Origin: Hahellaceae bacterium
Lineage (GTDB): Bacteria > Pseudomonadota > Gammaproteobacteria > Pseudomonadales > Oleiphilaceae
Reading direction: 5' to 3'
Length of the DNA: 64,000 bases
NCBI GenBank assembly: GCA_024234575.1
Contig: JACKOB010000003.1
Coordinates: forward strand, 620,001-684,000
Made by a program: the position numbers and the translations under genes. The notes beneath the pieces are model-generated. The model was not told the origin of the DNA. It did not search any database and was given only the letters and a program-made list of their open reading frames with translations. Shown piece by piece: positions 1-9,244 of this stretch; position 1 is the first letter of the stretch; the number at the start of each line of letters is the position of its first letter.

Positions 1-695
1 TCAAGCAAGGACTGCTGGGTTTTTTCTTCCCGAATGGCGTTTTCCCGTGCTTGGTACAGGTGATAAGCTTTTTCTTTTTCAGAGAATCGCTGTAACGTGG
101 CCATGGCTTGTCTCAATTCCGGCGTATCCAGTTGGGCAGGTAGCTCAGACCAGCTTTTAGCTTCCCTGAAAAAAAGCATCCATTGATCTTCTATACTAAG
201 GGTTGGAGCTGTCTGCCATTTGTTTAATTCTAATACATGCAGGCTGCAATGGTCATTTAAAATTTTTTGCTGCACAAGGTCGGCCATTTGAAAATGATGG
301 TGGGCCACCGCAGTTGCAGTAAACAGATTCTCGACTAAAAGCCAGATCGAAATGACAGGATGTAGATCGTTGTACTTTTCGCCGTCTTGTAGCTGTGCGG
401 CATAGATATCGCTCCATGTGTATAGCATTCTGGCTGGCAAGTGCGGAAATATCGCCATCTGTATTTCAATCTGGAACAGTCGTTTTTGGTCGTCTTGTGC
501 TTTGATATCAACGATCGAGAGCTTATCTCCAATAAATTCCTTTTCGTTGTAGGGGTTGAGGATGTCCACTAAGACAATTGGCGAGCTCGGTTTAATGACA
601 CTGTTGAGAAAGCTGATTAAAAGGGGCTTATTACTTTCAGAGCCTAAAATAGCTTTGAAAACACAATCTATTTGGGGGTTAATGCGGTGTTTCAT
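1..695 (-). CDS. Rpn family recombination-promoting nuclease/putative transposase (copy 1, 3' end outside window)
   Basis: This is the first ~231 residues of a PD-(D/E)XK-type Rpn nuclease; the 3' end lies beyond the left edge. It opens with MKHRINPQIDCVFKAILG and aligns without net indels to the complete copy at 20416-21306, with a constant offset of 20,611 bp. The nuclease core is visible as an Asp followed by the E-I-Q triplet in the stretch around FQIEIQM. Rpn proteins are known as DNA endonucleases that promote RecA-independent recombination; that is family knowledge. About 60 bp upstream of the start are also similar between the copies. The two copies are directly repeated and bracket the NRPS-PKS block. 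The truncation is only a window-edge effect. Confidence 0.85.
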   Translation of the reverse strand, partial: MKHRINPQIDCVFKAILGSESNKPLLISFLNSVIKPSSPIVLVDILNPYNEKEFIGDKLSIVDIKAQDDQKRLFQIEIQMAIFPHLPARMLYTWSDIYAAQLQDGEKYNDLHPVISIWLLVENLFTATAVAHHHFQMADLVQQKILNDHCSLHVLELNKWQTAPTLSIEDQWMLFFREAKSWSELPAQLDTPELRQAMATLQRFSEKEKAYHLYQARENAIREEKTQQSLL

Positions 696-822
696 TGGGT
701 TCTCCCATCCTTGGAAAAACGAACATTATCAATCAGGTTGAGTCGCGGATAAAGTGAATTCTCGGTCTATTCAATACTCTGGCGTGTAGTTAAAAATAAT
801 ACATGCAGTCAAATCCTTCTCT

Positions 823-1983
823 CTAAATTTCCTTCACCTTTTTACTATGCCTTTCAACAACCGCGAAGCCTATTAAAATGATGCCCATCATTAATGCGGC
901 GGCGAGAAAGCTTGATGCGACACCAAACGTGTCGATTAATGGTTGGCTCATAATGGGTGAAAAGAACTGGCCAAGGAAAAAGCAGGTGGTGAAGCCGCCG
1001 ATGACTTTCCCGCGTATGGCAATGGGTACTTTTTTCATCAGCCAGACATTTAAGCTAGGCATCCATAAGCCAAACCCTATACCGATCAACGCTATGCACA
1101 GCAGCACGTGAAAAAGAGAGCTGGCATACACCAATCCGAGATAGCCTGCAGCCATGACGATATGGGCGAATCGTAGAATGCGCCTTAATGAAAACTGCTT
1201 AATGATGCGGGCATAACCTACCGACACGATCGCTGTGACCAACGCTGATGCCGCCATCATCAAGCCGATCGTTGTGGCGCTGATGGTGGCCAGGTGATGC
1301 AGGTAAAAAGGCAGTTGCACAGGAATAAGGTAAAACCCTGCCATTCCCCAAAAGGCCAACCAATAAATAATGGCGATATCACGATAAGGGGGTGGTGGTG
1401 TAACCAAGGCTTCGATGTTGTGACGGATACTTGCCGGTTCGGGCAGGTGGAAATAAGCCAGCGGTAATATCAGCAGCGCCACCGAATATACCAAAAATGG
1501 CCACTGCCAGCCGATATCGGCGAATATGCCACCCATCATGAGAAATGCAACACCTCCAAAAGCCATAAATGCTGATTGCAGACCCATCATATGGTTGAGT
1601 CTCTGGCCCTGAAAGTAGTCACCAATAAGCGTGGTAATGCTGCTCATAATGCCTGCTACCGCTACGCCCAGTAAGGCGCGGCCACATAGTATTGCCGTTA
1701 GTGACTCTGCCACGAATGCCGAACTGCCAGCGATGCCATAAAGTGCCAGACTACATAAAAGAACCGGTCGTCTGCCCCAGTTATCGAGGAGCATACCCAC
1801 AAATGGAGACGCCAGCGCAATAAACAACGCTGGGAGCGTTAGAATCAGGCGCACCATTAATTCGGCCGACTCCTGGCCCTGAAAGTGTGCGTAAATCTGT
1901 GGTAACGCTGGCGATACTGTTGCCCCGGCCATCACCGTCAGGGTGCTGCCAAGTAACAGTAGCGTTTTGCCAAAGGTGTTCAT
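823..1983 (-). CDS. MFS transporter, probable exporter of the adjacent NRPS-PKS product
   Basis: The 386-residue protein is strongly hydrophobic, with about 12 membrane segments, the length usual for a major facilitator. The motif-A loop between helices 2 and 3 reads DNWGRRPVLL. It resembles proton-driven drug/metabolite exporters of the inner membrane. The ATG lies only 2 nt after the TAA stop of the NRPS-PKS gene (1986-1988), so the two are almost certainly translationally coupled. That context, rather than any substrate motif, suggests it exports the assembly-line product or confers self-resistance. The family is certain; the substrate is inference. Confidence 0.85.
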   Translation of the reverse strand: MNTFGKTLLLLGSTLTVMAGATVSPALPQIYAHFQGQESAELMVRLILTLPALFIALASPFVGMLLDNWGRRPVLLCSLALYGIAGSSAFVAESLTAILCGRALLGVAVAGIMSSITTLIGDYFQGQRLNHMMGLQSAFMAFGGVAFLMMGGIFADIGWQWPFLVYSVALLILPLAYFHLPEPASIRHNIEALVTPPPPYRDIAIIYWLAFWGMAGFYLIPVQLPFYLHHLATISATTIGLMMAASALVTAIVSVGYARIIKQFSLRRILRFAHIVMAAGYLGLVYASSLFHVLLCIALIGIGFGLWMPSLNVWLMKKVPIAIRGKVIGGFTTCFFLGQFFSPIMSQPLIDTFGVASSFLAAALMMGIILIGFAVVERHSKKVKEI

Positions 1984-1985
1984 TG

Positions 1986-4900
1986 TTACGGGCTAGCCTC
2001 TACAGTCCTTCGCACAGCTTCTAAGGCGGGTTTAAGGTGTGATGCCAGCACCTGCACATGGGGTGGGTGATTCATGGAAATATGATTACCGGGCACCTGA
2101 TGAACGCTAAACACCCCCTTAACCAATGCCTGCCAGGGTAAATGCGGTAGTGGCGGGAAGTGGGGAATCGGTTCTGAATGCCTGAAGAACATCACATCAG
2201 AGGCATAGGGTTGGGGTTTGTAAGCAACGGTTGCCCGCTGGTGCGCCATCCAGGTTTTAAACAAAGAAACGCTGAGGTGCGCCGGCAATGACGAGCTTTT
2301 CCCTTGTATTCGGGCTTGATCCAGAACGTAACTGATTTGTGCGCTTTCATCCAGCTGTCGCAGATTTTCGATGGACAGCGTCAGCTTGTCTTCGAGCAGG
2401 TACTGCAAAATTGCAGCACTATCAGTGAGGTTTTGTGGCATTTGTTCTGGTGCAGGCGTGTCGATCATCAGCAAAAAGCACACCTCTTCTTGATGACCTG
2501 ATAATTGCTGCGCCATTTCGTAAGCGACCAATCCACCGAATGAGCTTCCACCAATACAGTAGGGGCCGTTAATCCCTTGCTTTTTTAGCTCGCTGATATA
2601 CAACTCTGCCATAATCGGCACAGAGGAGATGGGCTCGCCATGGCCAGAGAGGCTGGGAGCCTGAAAGGCATAGACGGTTTGATCTTTACCCAGATATCTT
2701 GCCAAATCCCGATAGAAAAAGACCTCTCCACCGATAGGGTGAACCAGTATCAGTGGCAAACTGTTGGCTGCGCCACTTTGAATTAAGACTAATGGGTTAT
2801 GGCTGTCTTTATGGTGGCTGGCAGCGTTATTGGGGGTAGTCGATGTGGGTTTTTTTACGATGCTGTCAGGCATTGACGACTTACCGTTGTTTTGGCGGAT
2901 AAATTCAGCCAGTGCGGCAACGTTTGGCTTTTGCATCAGCACATGGCTGGCGACGGGAATACTGAAGCGGGATTGCAACTGGTCGGCGAGGCCAACTGCG
3001 AGCAACGAGTCGCCCCCCAACTCGAAAAAATCGTCGGTAATACTAAATTCTGTCAGCCCTAACGCTTTGCTCCACAGCTGCCACACCTGCTGTTCCACCG
3101 CATCTCCGGGGGCTGATACCGGTGCCTGAAGAAGCATGTCGTTGTTTTGCTCGGCCTCAATAACATTCTGTGCCAGCGTTGTGTCGGTGCTACCTTCGTA
3201 AGTAAACTTTCGTGCTTTAATCCAGTGTTGCTTGCGTTCAAATGGGTACGTTGGCATGGATACCCGATAGCGCTGGCGATGGCTGTGAAATACTTTCCAA
3301 TCAATTTTTATGCCTTGCTCCCAAAGGCGGGCGACCACGTTTAGCAAATGTTCGGCATCCGTTGTATTTTCGTAAGTATTGTGGGTGGTTGTGAGAGCCC
3401 AGTCTTGCGGTTGTTTACTTGCATGTTGCCGAATCAGTGTTGTTAGCACCCGCCCAGGGCCCATTTCGAGAAATATAAACGCCTCGGCCGAGGTATCTTC
3501 GGCGTTCTTTCTTTGCGCAAAGACCGTGTTCATTGCCTTATGAAAACGCACACGGTAGCGTAGATGATCGGTCCAGTATTGTGGTGAGGTTGCCAGCTCA
3601 TCGGTAATGAGTTCACCCGTCAAGCTGGAGACAAATGGCCGTGTGGGTGGCTGTGGTTTTCGCCGTTCTATATAACCTCGAAACCGCTCGAGAATAGGCT
3701 CCATCATATGTGAGTGAAATGCATGTGAGGTATGCAAAATCCGATTATCAATGCCCTGGCGATCGAGCAATTTGTGTAAGTATTGAATGGCATTTGCCGA
3801 GCCAGACAACACACAGCGTTTCTCACCATTAACCGCTGCCACGGACACATCGTGATTCGTCAATCGTTGCGCCTCTTCTTCGCTGAGATTAACTGACAGC
3901 ATATCCCCCGATTCAAGACCCTGAATCAGATGGCCTCGTATCGTCACCAGCTCAAGCGCCTGATCCAGGGTAAAAACACCCGCCAGACATGCAGCAACGT
4001 ACTCGCCAATACTGTGCCCCACCATTAAATCGGGCTCAATCCCCCACGACATCAACATTTTTGACATTGCATATTCAAAAATAAACAAACCAGGTTGGGT
4101 GATATAGGTTTGATGAATTTTATCGGTAAAGCCGTGGTAATCACTCTCGCTTAATTCTTCATAAATATGGATGAATTTTTGTCGTAATTTTGCGCGACAT
4201 TCGTCTATCGCTTTGCGGAAAGTGATTTCGGTGCGGTAGAGCTGTTCGCCCATATTCTGGTATTGAGAGCCCTGGCCCGAAAACATAAAAATCAGTTTGC
4301 GTGGCCGTTCAATATATTTAGACGACACGACCTTACTGTGATTAACCGGCGATAGCTCTGAAATTGCCTCGTCCCGATTACGACAAACCAGATATCGCCG
4401 ATACGGAAAAAGCGTTCGGCCCACATGCAAGGTGTAGCACATATTGGCAAAGCTTTGTTCTTTATGGGTTTTTAGATGGGTGACAAACCGCTCTGTCATC
4501 GCTTCTAAGGCGCTTGGCGTTCTTGCCGATAGGGTGATGATGCGCCAGGGGCGGGCGTTTTCGGTAGGCGTTTGGTTTGGTGCGTCAGTAAGGACGATAT
4601 GAGCATTACTGCCGCCAATACCAAATGAGCTGACCGCCGCATAGCGGGGCAACCCTTCACTGTTCCAGTCCTGCAACTCGGTATTGACATAAAATGGAGT
4701 GTTAGAGAAATCAATTTTAGGATTTGGTGTTTTAAAATGCAGACTGGGTGGCAGTTTTTTCGCCTCAAGCGCTTTTGCCGTTTTAATTAATCCGGCAATG
4801 CCCGATGCTGCATCTAAATGGCCAATATTTGTTTTAACAGAGCCAATGGCGCAGCGGCCGGTTTTGTTCAGTGCTCGCACAGATTTTGGCCTCTGCACCG

Positions 4901-7900
4901 GGTCATGGGTAAAGGCTTGTCGCAGGGCTTCGATTTCTATTGGGTCACCAATTGGCGTGCCGGTACCGTGGGCCTCGATGTAAGAGATTTCGCTGGGGCT
5001 TACCATCGCGCTGGCTTGCGCCATATGAATTGCCTTTGCCTGACCGTCAACCGACGGCGCGGTGTAGCCGGTTTTGTTCGAGCCGTCATTATTCGTGGCC
5101 GAGCCGCTGATCACTGCGTAGATATGGTCATTGTTTGAGAGTGCATCATCAAGGCGTTTAAGTAACACAACACCACAACCCTGGCCTTGGACGGTGCCTG
5201 TCGCCGCAGCGTCAAATGCCCGACAATGGCCATCCGCAGACATAATCATGCCTTCTTGATGGATGTAGCCGCTTTTCCCCAGTCGACCAAACGACACCCC
5301 GCCAGCAAGTGCGGCATCGCAGTCCTGATTCAACAGTGCCTGACACGCGGTATGTACTGCCACAAGCGATGTGGAACAGGCCGTTTGTAACACCACCGCT
5401 GGCCCGTTTAGATTTAACTTGTACGACACCCGCGTGCTTAAAAAGTCTTTGTCGTTACCGATCATCACCGGGTAATCACCCAGCTGCGCCAGCAACTCAG
5501 GATGCGACGATAAATTGCTCATTAAATACTGATTCATCCCGATTCCTGCATACACGCCTATCCGGCCATCGAATTCGGCAGGTACACAAGCGGCATCTTC
5601 CAGTGCCTCCCAAGAGCACTCAAGAAAAAGCCGTTGTTGCGGGTCGGTAATTTGCGCTTCGCGGGGGGTGAAGTTAAAAAATGGCGCTTCAAAGCCTGAT
5701 ATCGAATCCAGCATACCCTTGGCTGGTACATAGTTAGGCTGTTTGATGAGGTCTTCGGGTACCCCCGCTGCCCGCAGTTGATCGGCGCTAAAAAAGGTAA
5801 TGCTTTCTTTTTTGTCACAGATATTTTGCCAAAACGCTTCAACGTTATCGGCCCCGGGAAATCGGCCTGCCATACCGACAATCGCAACTTTCACCCCGCC
5901 CAGACTTTCCATCAACCGACGCCTTAGTCGCAGACGTTCGGTGTGGTTGTCTTGTTCAACAAAGGTCGTATCTTCCTCTTCATCTTTTTCGAGGTAGTGT
6001 GCCAGCGCCTGAATGGTAGGGTACTTAAAGAGATCCACCATGCTCAGGTTTTCTTTTAATTGATCTGGCAGACGGCTGTGTACTTGCGCTAATAGTAGAG
6101 AATGCCCGCCCAGATCAAAAAAGTTCTCGGTGATACTGATCTCAGAGATACCCAAACACGCTTGCCATACTCTGGCAATCATACGTTCTATTTCATTGCG
6201 CGGGGGGAGGTGATTTGCTTGCTGTTTACCGCTTAAGTTGGGTAAGGGCAGGGCTTTACGGTCAATCTTCTCGTTAGGCGTCAGCGGAAAAGCATCAAGT
6301 ACCACAACGGCCGCTGGCACCATGTAATCGGGTAGCTTGGCTTTTAAAAAATCCCGTAGCTGCTGCCCGTCGGCTTCTTCACTGGCATTTTTTACCACAT
6401 AAGCCACCAGTTGCTTTTCACCGCCTGGTTGTCCGCTTAAATCATCTCTAGCCATCACCAGCACATCATGCACAGCAGAATGCTCGCGCAAAACGGACTC
6501 TATTTCACCAAGTTCGACACGAAATCCACGGATTTTAACCTGATGGTCGATGCGCCCTAAAAACTCGATGTTGCCATCTTCACGATAACGGCAAAGGTCA
6601 CCGGTTTTGTACAATCGTGATGCTGAATCTTTACTGAAAGGGTTGGCTATAAATTTTTCTGCTGTTAAATCGGGTCGGTTGAGGTAACCGCGTGCCAGAC
6701 CCACACCACCGATATGAAGCTCTCCGGGGATGCCGATAGGTTGCGGATTTAAGTGGGCATCGAGAATATAAGTCTGGGTGTTGGGGATAGGCTTGCCTAT
6801 AGGCGGAGCCTCTGAACCATCTACTTGTGCGATAGTTGCCCAGATCGTGGTTTCCGTCGGTCCGTAGGCATTAAAAAACTGCCGGCCTTCTGACCATTTT
6901 TTTGCCAGCTCAGCAGAGCAGGCGTCGCCGGCGACAATTAGCGTTTTTAGGTCTGGCAGTTGTTCGGGGGTTAGATTTGTCAACAACGCCGGTGGTAAAA
7001 CTGTCCAGTGAATTTCATGATGCCGCAGATATTTAAGTAAACCTTCTCCAAGCAGCGAGTCGCGGCGGCCGATATGCAAACAAGCGCCGGTTGATAAGGC
7101 CATTACAATTTCAAAAATGGATGCATCGAAATTCAACGAAGCGAACTGCAGAACATTGTCACCCAGCCCAACCTTAAATAACTTCTTTTGTGCATGCATC
7201 AGACCACAAAGCCCCTTGTGATCAATCATTGTGCCTTTGGGCTTGCCAGTAGATCCTGATGTGTATATGACATAGGCCAATTGTTCGGGAAGTAGTGTTA
7301 GGTGGGGCGCACTATCTGACTGGGTATGAATTTCTAGCGAATCAATGTCTATTATCTCGGTGTCTTTAGGTACGTCTAGTAACTTCTGGGTGAGGTTTTT
7401 ATCCGAAATAATAAAAGCAGGATTAGCGTCTTCAATAATAAAACCCAGCCGGTCCGATGGATAGTCCGGGTCTAAGGGTAAATATACCGCACCGGCTTTC
7501 ATAATACCCAGCAGAGATATAATGGCCGCCGGAGAGCGATTTAGAAAAACACCGACCAAGGGTTCTGCTTTGTGGCCAGCGTCAATCAAAAAGTTGGCAA
7601 CTCTATTAGAGGCGATGTCTAGCGCTTTATATGAGAGAGGGGCGGAGTCGTACATGATCGCGAAGGCATCCGGATTCTTTGCGGCATGCTTTTCGACAAA
7701 ATAGGGCAAGCTGTGAGTGAGGTTGTAGTAGGACTTGGTTTTGTTCCATTGAATAAGTAATGTTTGTTTTTCTTTAGGAGACAGGAGGCTGATTTCACAA
7801 ATCGGCAAATCCGGATTCTCCACTATCGCATGCAGTAATTCGGCATAATGCTCTGCCATCCGCTCCATTGTAGCGTGAGTATACAGGTCTGAGTTATATT

Positions 7901-9164
7901 CAATGCCAGCGACAAAATCATTTTGGTATTTATATATCTTAAAAGTCAGGTCGAAGTTATCGAGCTGTTGTAAACGGATATGTCTAGTCCAGGTACCCAT
8001 CTCACCCATATCCCAAAGCTGATGGTTAGTCTCAGAAATTGAAACCATCGGTTCATCGCGATTTTCGAATCGATTTATGTTTTCCCAGACAAATGCTATT
8101 TGCACGACAGGGGCTCTGGACGTATCCCTATTCTCAAGCACGCTACCTGCTACCAAAGGAAAAGGGTAGTCTTGCGCTTCGATCGCTTCTGCGATGTTTC
8201 TACTTTCTTTTTCTATCAGCTCGTTAAATGAGAACGTTGGAGTGATTTCAGATCTAAATACTACTGCGTTGGTGAAATAGCCATAAACACCACGGAAACT
8301 ATCATTGCGACCTGCTGTGGGGCCACCGACGGCAATATCGGCCGTTTGACAGTAACGCGATACTAAAATCTGAAAAGCCAATAAGTATTGCGAAAAAAGT
8401 ATCGAGTTCTTTGTCAATGCAAGCTGATTAAATCCGCGAACATCATTAACATCCAACCGAAACCTAAAGTATTCTTTATTGCAAGTATGAAACTGCGGCC
8501 TTATGTAGTCTGAAGGTATATCTAAGGCTTGAGTCATCCCTGCTAGACGCTGATGCCAGTAGTTTTCCTGTCTCTTGCTATCAGGACCTTGGATAAAGCT
8601 TTGTTCTTGGTCTACAAAATCTTTAAATGACTTATCAACTACAGGTAAATTTAGTTCTTGTTTGTTAAGTAGCGCGGCATAGGTTATTTTCAGCTCGTTT
8701 AATAAAATCATACCTGACCAAAGGTCAACACTAATATGATGCAAAAATTGGGCAAGCACATTAGGTTGTTTTTTTCTCTTAAGAAGTACCCAGCGCATAG
8801 GCATTTCACTTTCGAGATCAAAGGCTCTATGCAAATGCTGATCAAGCAATGGTTTAAGCGCTTCGTCATCTAGATCACCCCCATCAATTTCTTCAAATGA
8901 TAAAGGTAATGTTTCGTAAACGTGCTGGCATACAACTCCATGACTGTCACTTTGGTAGAGTGTTCGCAGCACAGGGTGTCTTTGAATAAGGATTACAAGG
9001 GATTTTTTAAGCAAAGAAATGTTCACATGGTCAGGGATATTCCAAACAAAATGACTGTTATAAATGCCTGTATCTGGCGACAGTTTATGGATCATCCAAA
9101 TCGCTTGCTGACCCTGGGTAAGAGGCAGTTTCTGTATTATTTTGGGCGTTGCTGCGGATTTCAT
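1986..9164 (-). CDS. Hybrid non-ribosomal peptide synthetase / type I polyketide synthase (C-A-T-KS-AT-T-TE)
   Basis: This 2392-residue protein is a single-protein assembly line. Domains in order: condensation (HHISVDLW near residue 144, the usual Gly after Asp replaced by Leu); adenylation (YTSGSTGKPKG near 638, core 8 near 878, NEKIDRKALP); carrier protein (FDLGGHS near 1018); ketosynthase from ~1095 (active Cys in TACSTS near 1263, later EAHGTGT and GSVKTNIGH); acyltransferase (GHSIGEY near 1717; HAFHSH near 1816, the malonyl-type signature); second carrier protein (ELGGDS near 2051); type I thioesterase (GGSSFGG near 2206, final His in PGNH). No ketoreductase, dehydratase or enoylreductase lies between AT and the second carrier, so the beta-keto group should remain. 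Read by alignment to GrsA, the specificity code is D-A-F-V-I-A-A-I-W-K. It shares A301, A322 and I330 with the Phe code and suggests a bulky hydrophobic residue. An AGAGG ribosome site precedes the ATG. Confidence 0.95.
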   Translation of the reverse strand: MKSAATPKIIQKLPLTQGQQAIWMIHKLSPDTGIYNSHFVWNIPDHVNISLLKKSLVILIQRHPVLRTLYQSDSHGVVCQHVYETLPLSFEEIDGGDLDDEALKPLLDQHLHRAFDLESEMPMRWVLLKRKKQPNVLAQFLHHISVDLWSGMILLNELKITYAALLNKQELNLPVVDKSFKDFVDQEQSFIQGPDSKRQENYWHQRLAGMTQALDIPSDYIRPQFHTCNKEYFRFRLDVNDVRGFNQLALTKNSILFSQYLLAFQILVSRYCQTADIAVGGPTAGRNDSFRGVYGYFTNAVVFRSEITPTFSFNELIEKESRNIAEAIEAQDYPFPLVAGSVLENRDTSRAPVVQIAFVWENINRFENRDEPMVSISETNHQLWDMGEMGTWTRHIRLQQLDNFDLTFKIYKYQNDFVAGIEYNSDLYTHATMERMAEHYAELLHAIVENPDLPICEISLLSPKEKQTLLIQWNKTKSYYNLTHSLPYFVEKHAAKNPDAFAIMYDSAPLSYKALDIASNRVANFLIDAGHKAEPLVGVFLNRSPAAIISLLGIMKAGAVYLPLDPDYPSDRLGFIIEDANPAFIISDKNLTQKLLDVPKDTEIIDIDSLEIHTQSDSAPHLTLLPEQLAYVIYTSGSTGKPKGTMIDHKGLCGLMHAQKKLFKVGLGDNVLQFASLNFDASIFEIVMALSTGACLHIGRRDSLLGEGLLKYLRHHEIHWTVLPPALLTNLTPEQLPDLKTLIVAGDACSAELAKKWSEGRQFFNAYGPTETTIWATIAQVDGSEAPPIGKPIPNTQTYILDAHLNPQPIGIPGELHIGGVGLARGYLNRPDLTAEKFIANPFSKDSASRLYKTGDLCRYREDGNIEFLGRIDHQVKIRGFRVELGEIESVLREHSAVHDVLVMARDDLSGQPGGEKQLVAYVVKNASEEADGQQLRDFLKAKLPDYMVPAAVVVLDAFPLTPNEKIDRKALPLPNLSGKQQANHLPPRNEIERMIARVWQACLGISEISITENFFDLGGHSLLLAQVHSRLPDQLKENLSMVDLFKYPTIQALAHYLEKDEEEDTTFVEQDNHTERLRLRRRLMESLGGVKVAIVGMAGRFPGADNVEAFWQNICDKKESITFFSADQLRAAGVPEDLIKQPNYVPAKGMLDSISGFEAPFFNFTPREAQITDPQQRLFLECSWEALEDAACVPAEFDGRIGVYAGIGMNQYLMSNLSSHPELLAQLGDYPVMIGNDKDFLSTRVSYKLNLNGPAVVLQTACSTSLVAVHTACQALLNQDCDAALAGGVSFGRLGKSGYIHQEGMIMSADGHCRAFDAAATGTVQGQGCGVVLLKRLDDALSNNDHIYAVISGSATNNDGSNKTGYTAPSVDGQAKAIHMAQASAMVSPSEISYIEAHGTGTPIGDPIEIEALRQAFTHDPVQRPKSVRALNKTGRCAIGSVKTNIGHLDAASGIAGLIKTAKALEAKKLPPSLHFKTPNPKIDFSNTPFYVNTELQDWNSEGLPRYAAVSSFGIGGSNAHIVLTDAPNQTPTENARPWRIITLSARTPSALEAMTERFVTHLKTHKEQSFANMCYTLHVGRTLFPYRRYLVCRNRDEAISELSPVNHSKVVSSKYIERPRKLIFMFSGQGSQYQNMGEQLYRTEITFRKAIDECRAKLRQKFIHIYEELSESDYHGFTDKIHQTYITQPGLFIFEYAMSKMLMSWGIEPDLMVGHSIGEYVAACLAGVFTLDQALELVTIRGHLIQGLESGDMLSVNLSEEEAQRLTNHDVSVAAVNGEKRCVLSGSANAIQYLHKLLDRQGIDNRILHTSHAFHSHMMEPILERFRGYIERRKPQPPTRPFVSSLTGELITDELATSPQYWTDHLRYRVRFHKAMNTVFAQRKNAEDTSAEAFIFLEMGPGRVLTTLIRQHASKQPQDWALTTTHNTYENTTDAEHLLNVVARLWEQGIKIDWKVFHSHRQRYRVSMPTYPFERKQHWIKARKFTYEGSTDTTLAQNVIEAEQNNDMLLQAPVSAPGDAVEQQVWQLWSKALGLTEFSITDDFFELGGDSLLAVGLADQLQSRFSIPVASHVLMQKPNVAALAEFIRQNNGKSSMPDSIVKKPTSTTPNNAASHHKDSHNPLVLIQSGAANSLPLILVHPIGGEVFFYRDLARYLGKDQTVYAFQAPSLSGHGEPISSVPIMAELYISELKKQGINGPYCIGGSSFGGLVAYEMAQQLSGHQEEVCFLLMIDTPAPEQMPQNLTDSAAILQYLLEDKLTLSIENLRQLDESAQISYVLDQARIQGKSSSLPAHLSVSLFKTWMAHQRATVAYKPQPYASDVMFFRHSEPIPHFPPLPHLPWQALVKGVFSVHQVPGNHISMNHPPHVQVLASHLKPALEAVRRTVEASP

Positions 9165-9244
9165 GTAAACCTCTGTTCAACCAAAACCTTCGATTATTTC
9201 TATTTAAAGTAGTGCCACACATCCAGTGAATGGAATCTGCTTGC

